Part shown: in pieces, positions 5,746-6,132 of the stretch | Position numbering within the stretch: the first letter of the stretch is position 1 | How the letters are laid out: every line of letters begins with the position of its first letter | NCBI GenBank assembly: GCA_012513125.1 | Contig: JAAZCS010000116.1 | Coordinates: forward strand, 1 to 6,132 | Length of the DNA: 6,132 nucleotides | Source: Treponema sp. | GTDB taxonomy: Bacteria; Spirochaetota; Spirochaetia; Treponematales; Treponemataceae | Direction: 5' to 3' | Notes under the pieces: model-generated | The model's database searches: none | Told to the model about the DNA's origin: nothing | What the model saw: only the letters and a program-made list of their open reading frames with translations | Translations under genes and position numbers: made by a program

Positions 5746-6072
5746 ATGAATCTAAATGAATTGAAAGATATTTATACATCAAATCTAAAAACATTACGTT
5801 CACAAAAAGGATTGAGTCAAAATCAAGTATCGGAGAAAGCCAATATCACAGAGAAAATCTATATTGATATTGAAACAGGAAGAAAATGGGGATCATTTGA
5901 AACACTGATTAATATTTCAAATGCCCTGGAAATAGAACCCTACGAACTTTTACTTCCTCAAGACCAAAATGTAAACTATGACAGCAAAAGAACCAAGCAA
6001 TTAATCAAACATCTTCGCTCCAATTTTTGTGCTGTTGTTGATACGATGGAAATGTTTCTAGAAGATAAATAA
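5746..6072 (+). CDS. XRE-family helix-turn-helix transcriptional regulator
   Basis: From the ATG at 5746 this is a 108-residue protein with an N-terminal Cro/C1-type DNA-binding domain at about 9-70. The pattern LKTLRSQKGLSQNQVSEKA (14-32) leads into the helix-turn-helix (about 24-43), followed by ISNALEIEPYELL (57-69), the usual closing helices. A 35-40-residue tail, with a basic patch at 81-91 (KRTKQLIKHLR) and a C-terminal helix, may serve for dimerisation. A GTG at 5707 would add 13 residues rich in Phe and Ser, unlike XRE N-termini, so I prefer the ATG. Neither start has a Shine-Dalgarno site, unlike most other genes here. Its target is unknown; the divergent DUF2147 gene and its own promoter are the natural candidates. 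I see no toxin partner beside it within the window, though only 60 nt are visible downstream. Confidence 0.88.
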   Translation: MNLNELKDIYTSNLKTLRSQKGLSQNQVSEKANITEKIYIDIETGRKWGSFETLINISNALEIEPYELLLPQDQNVNYDSKRTKQLIKHLRSNFCAVVDTMEMFLEDK

Positions 6073-6132
6073 TATCCTCAAAAAAAACAATAATTCACCT
6101 AGACTCAATAAAAAAATAGTAAATTCTTTTTA

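Noticed and set aside
6073..6132. Downstream end searched for a terminator, partner gene or repeat array
   Set aside because: Only 60 nt of A-rich sequence with no stable hairpin, no open frame of note and no repeated unit.

Overview
The window is AT-rich (roughly two thirds A+T), densely packed bacterial DNA with good Shine-Dalgarno sites before most genes. It encodes a lipoprotein signal peptidase, LuxS, a signal-peptide-bearing DUF2147 protein and class I biotin ligase. The codon use and gene mix fit a low-GC, diderm, host-associated bacterium, and a treponeme-like spirochaete is my best guess. This assignment is inference from overall character; no marker gene in the window proves it.

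Layout. Positions 1-1871 hold a tight plus-strand cluster: the 3' part of lspA, a small two-helix membrane protein of unknown function, mtnN (pfs) and luxS. The gaps are 1, 1 and 12 nt, so this looks like one operon. MtnN and LuxS are the two consecutive enzymes that clear S-adenosylhomocysteine, giving homocysteine and the AI-2 precursor DPD. After an 82-nt gap, positions 1954-4115 hold a two-gene unit: a 507-residue membrane protein with two DUF1538 repeats, overlapping by 4 nt a 213-residue protein made of two P-II (GlnB-like) domains in one chain. birA (biotin-protein ligase without a DNA-binding domain) follows 19 nt later. On the minus strand, a secreted or lipid-anchored DUF2147 protein converges on birA and overlaps its end by 9 nt. 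A 222-nt very AT-rich divergent intergenic region follows, then a small XRE-type regulator on the plus strand. The last 60 nt hold nothing I can name.

Most interesting part. The DUF1538/P-II pair looks like a poorly characterised transporter with its own dedicated P-II regulator. Both partners are internally duplicated: two DUF1538 repeats face two P-II domains. The P-II fusion linker contains a near-perfect ribosome binding site and an in-frame ATG. This is either a relic of the stop-less fusion of two genes or a working internal start that also makes the second domain alone. A second, weaker point is the XRE gene, which has no Shine-Dalgarno site and may be read from a leaderless mRNA whose promoter lies within an inverted repeat.
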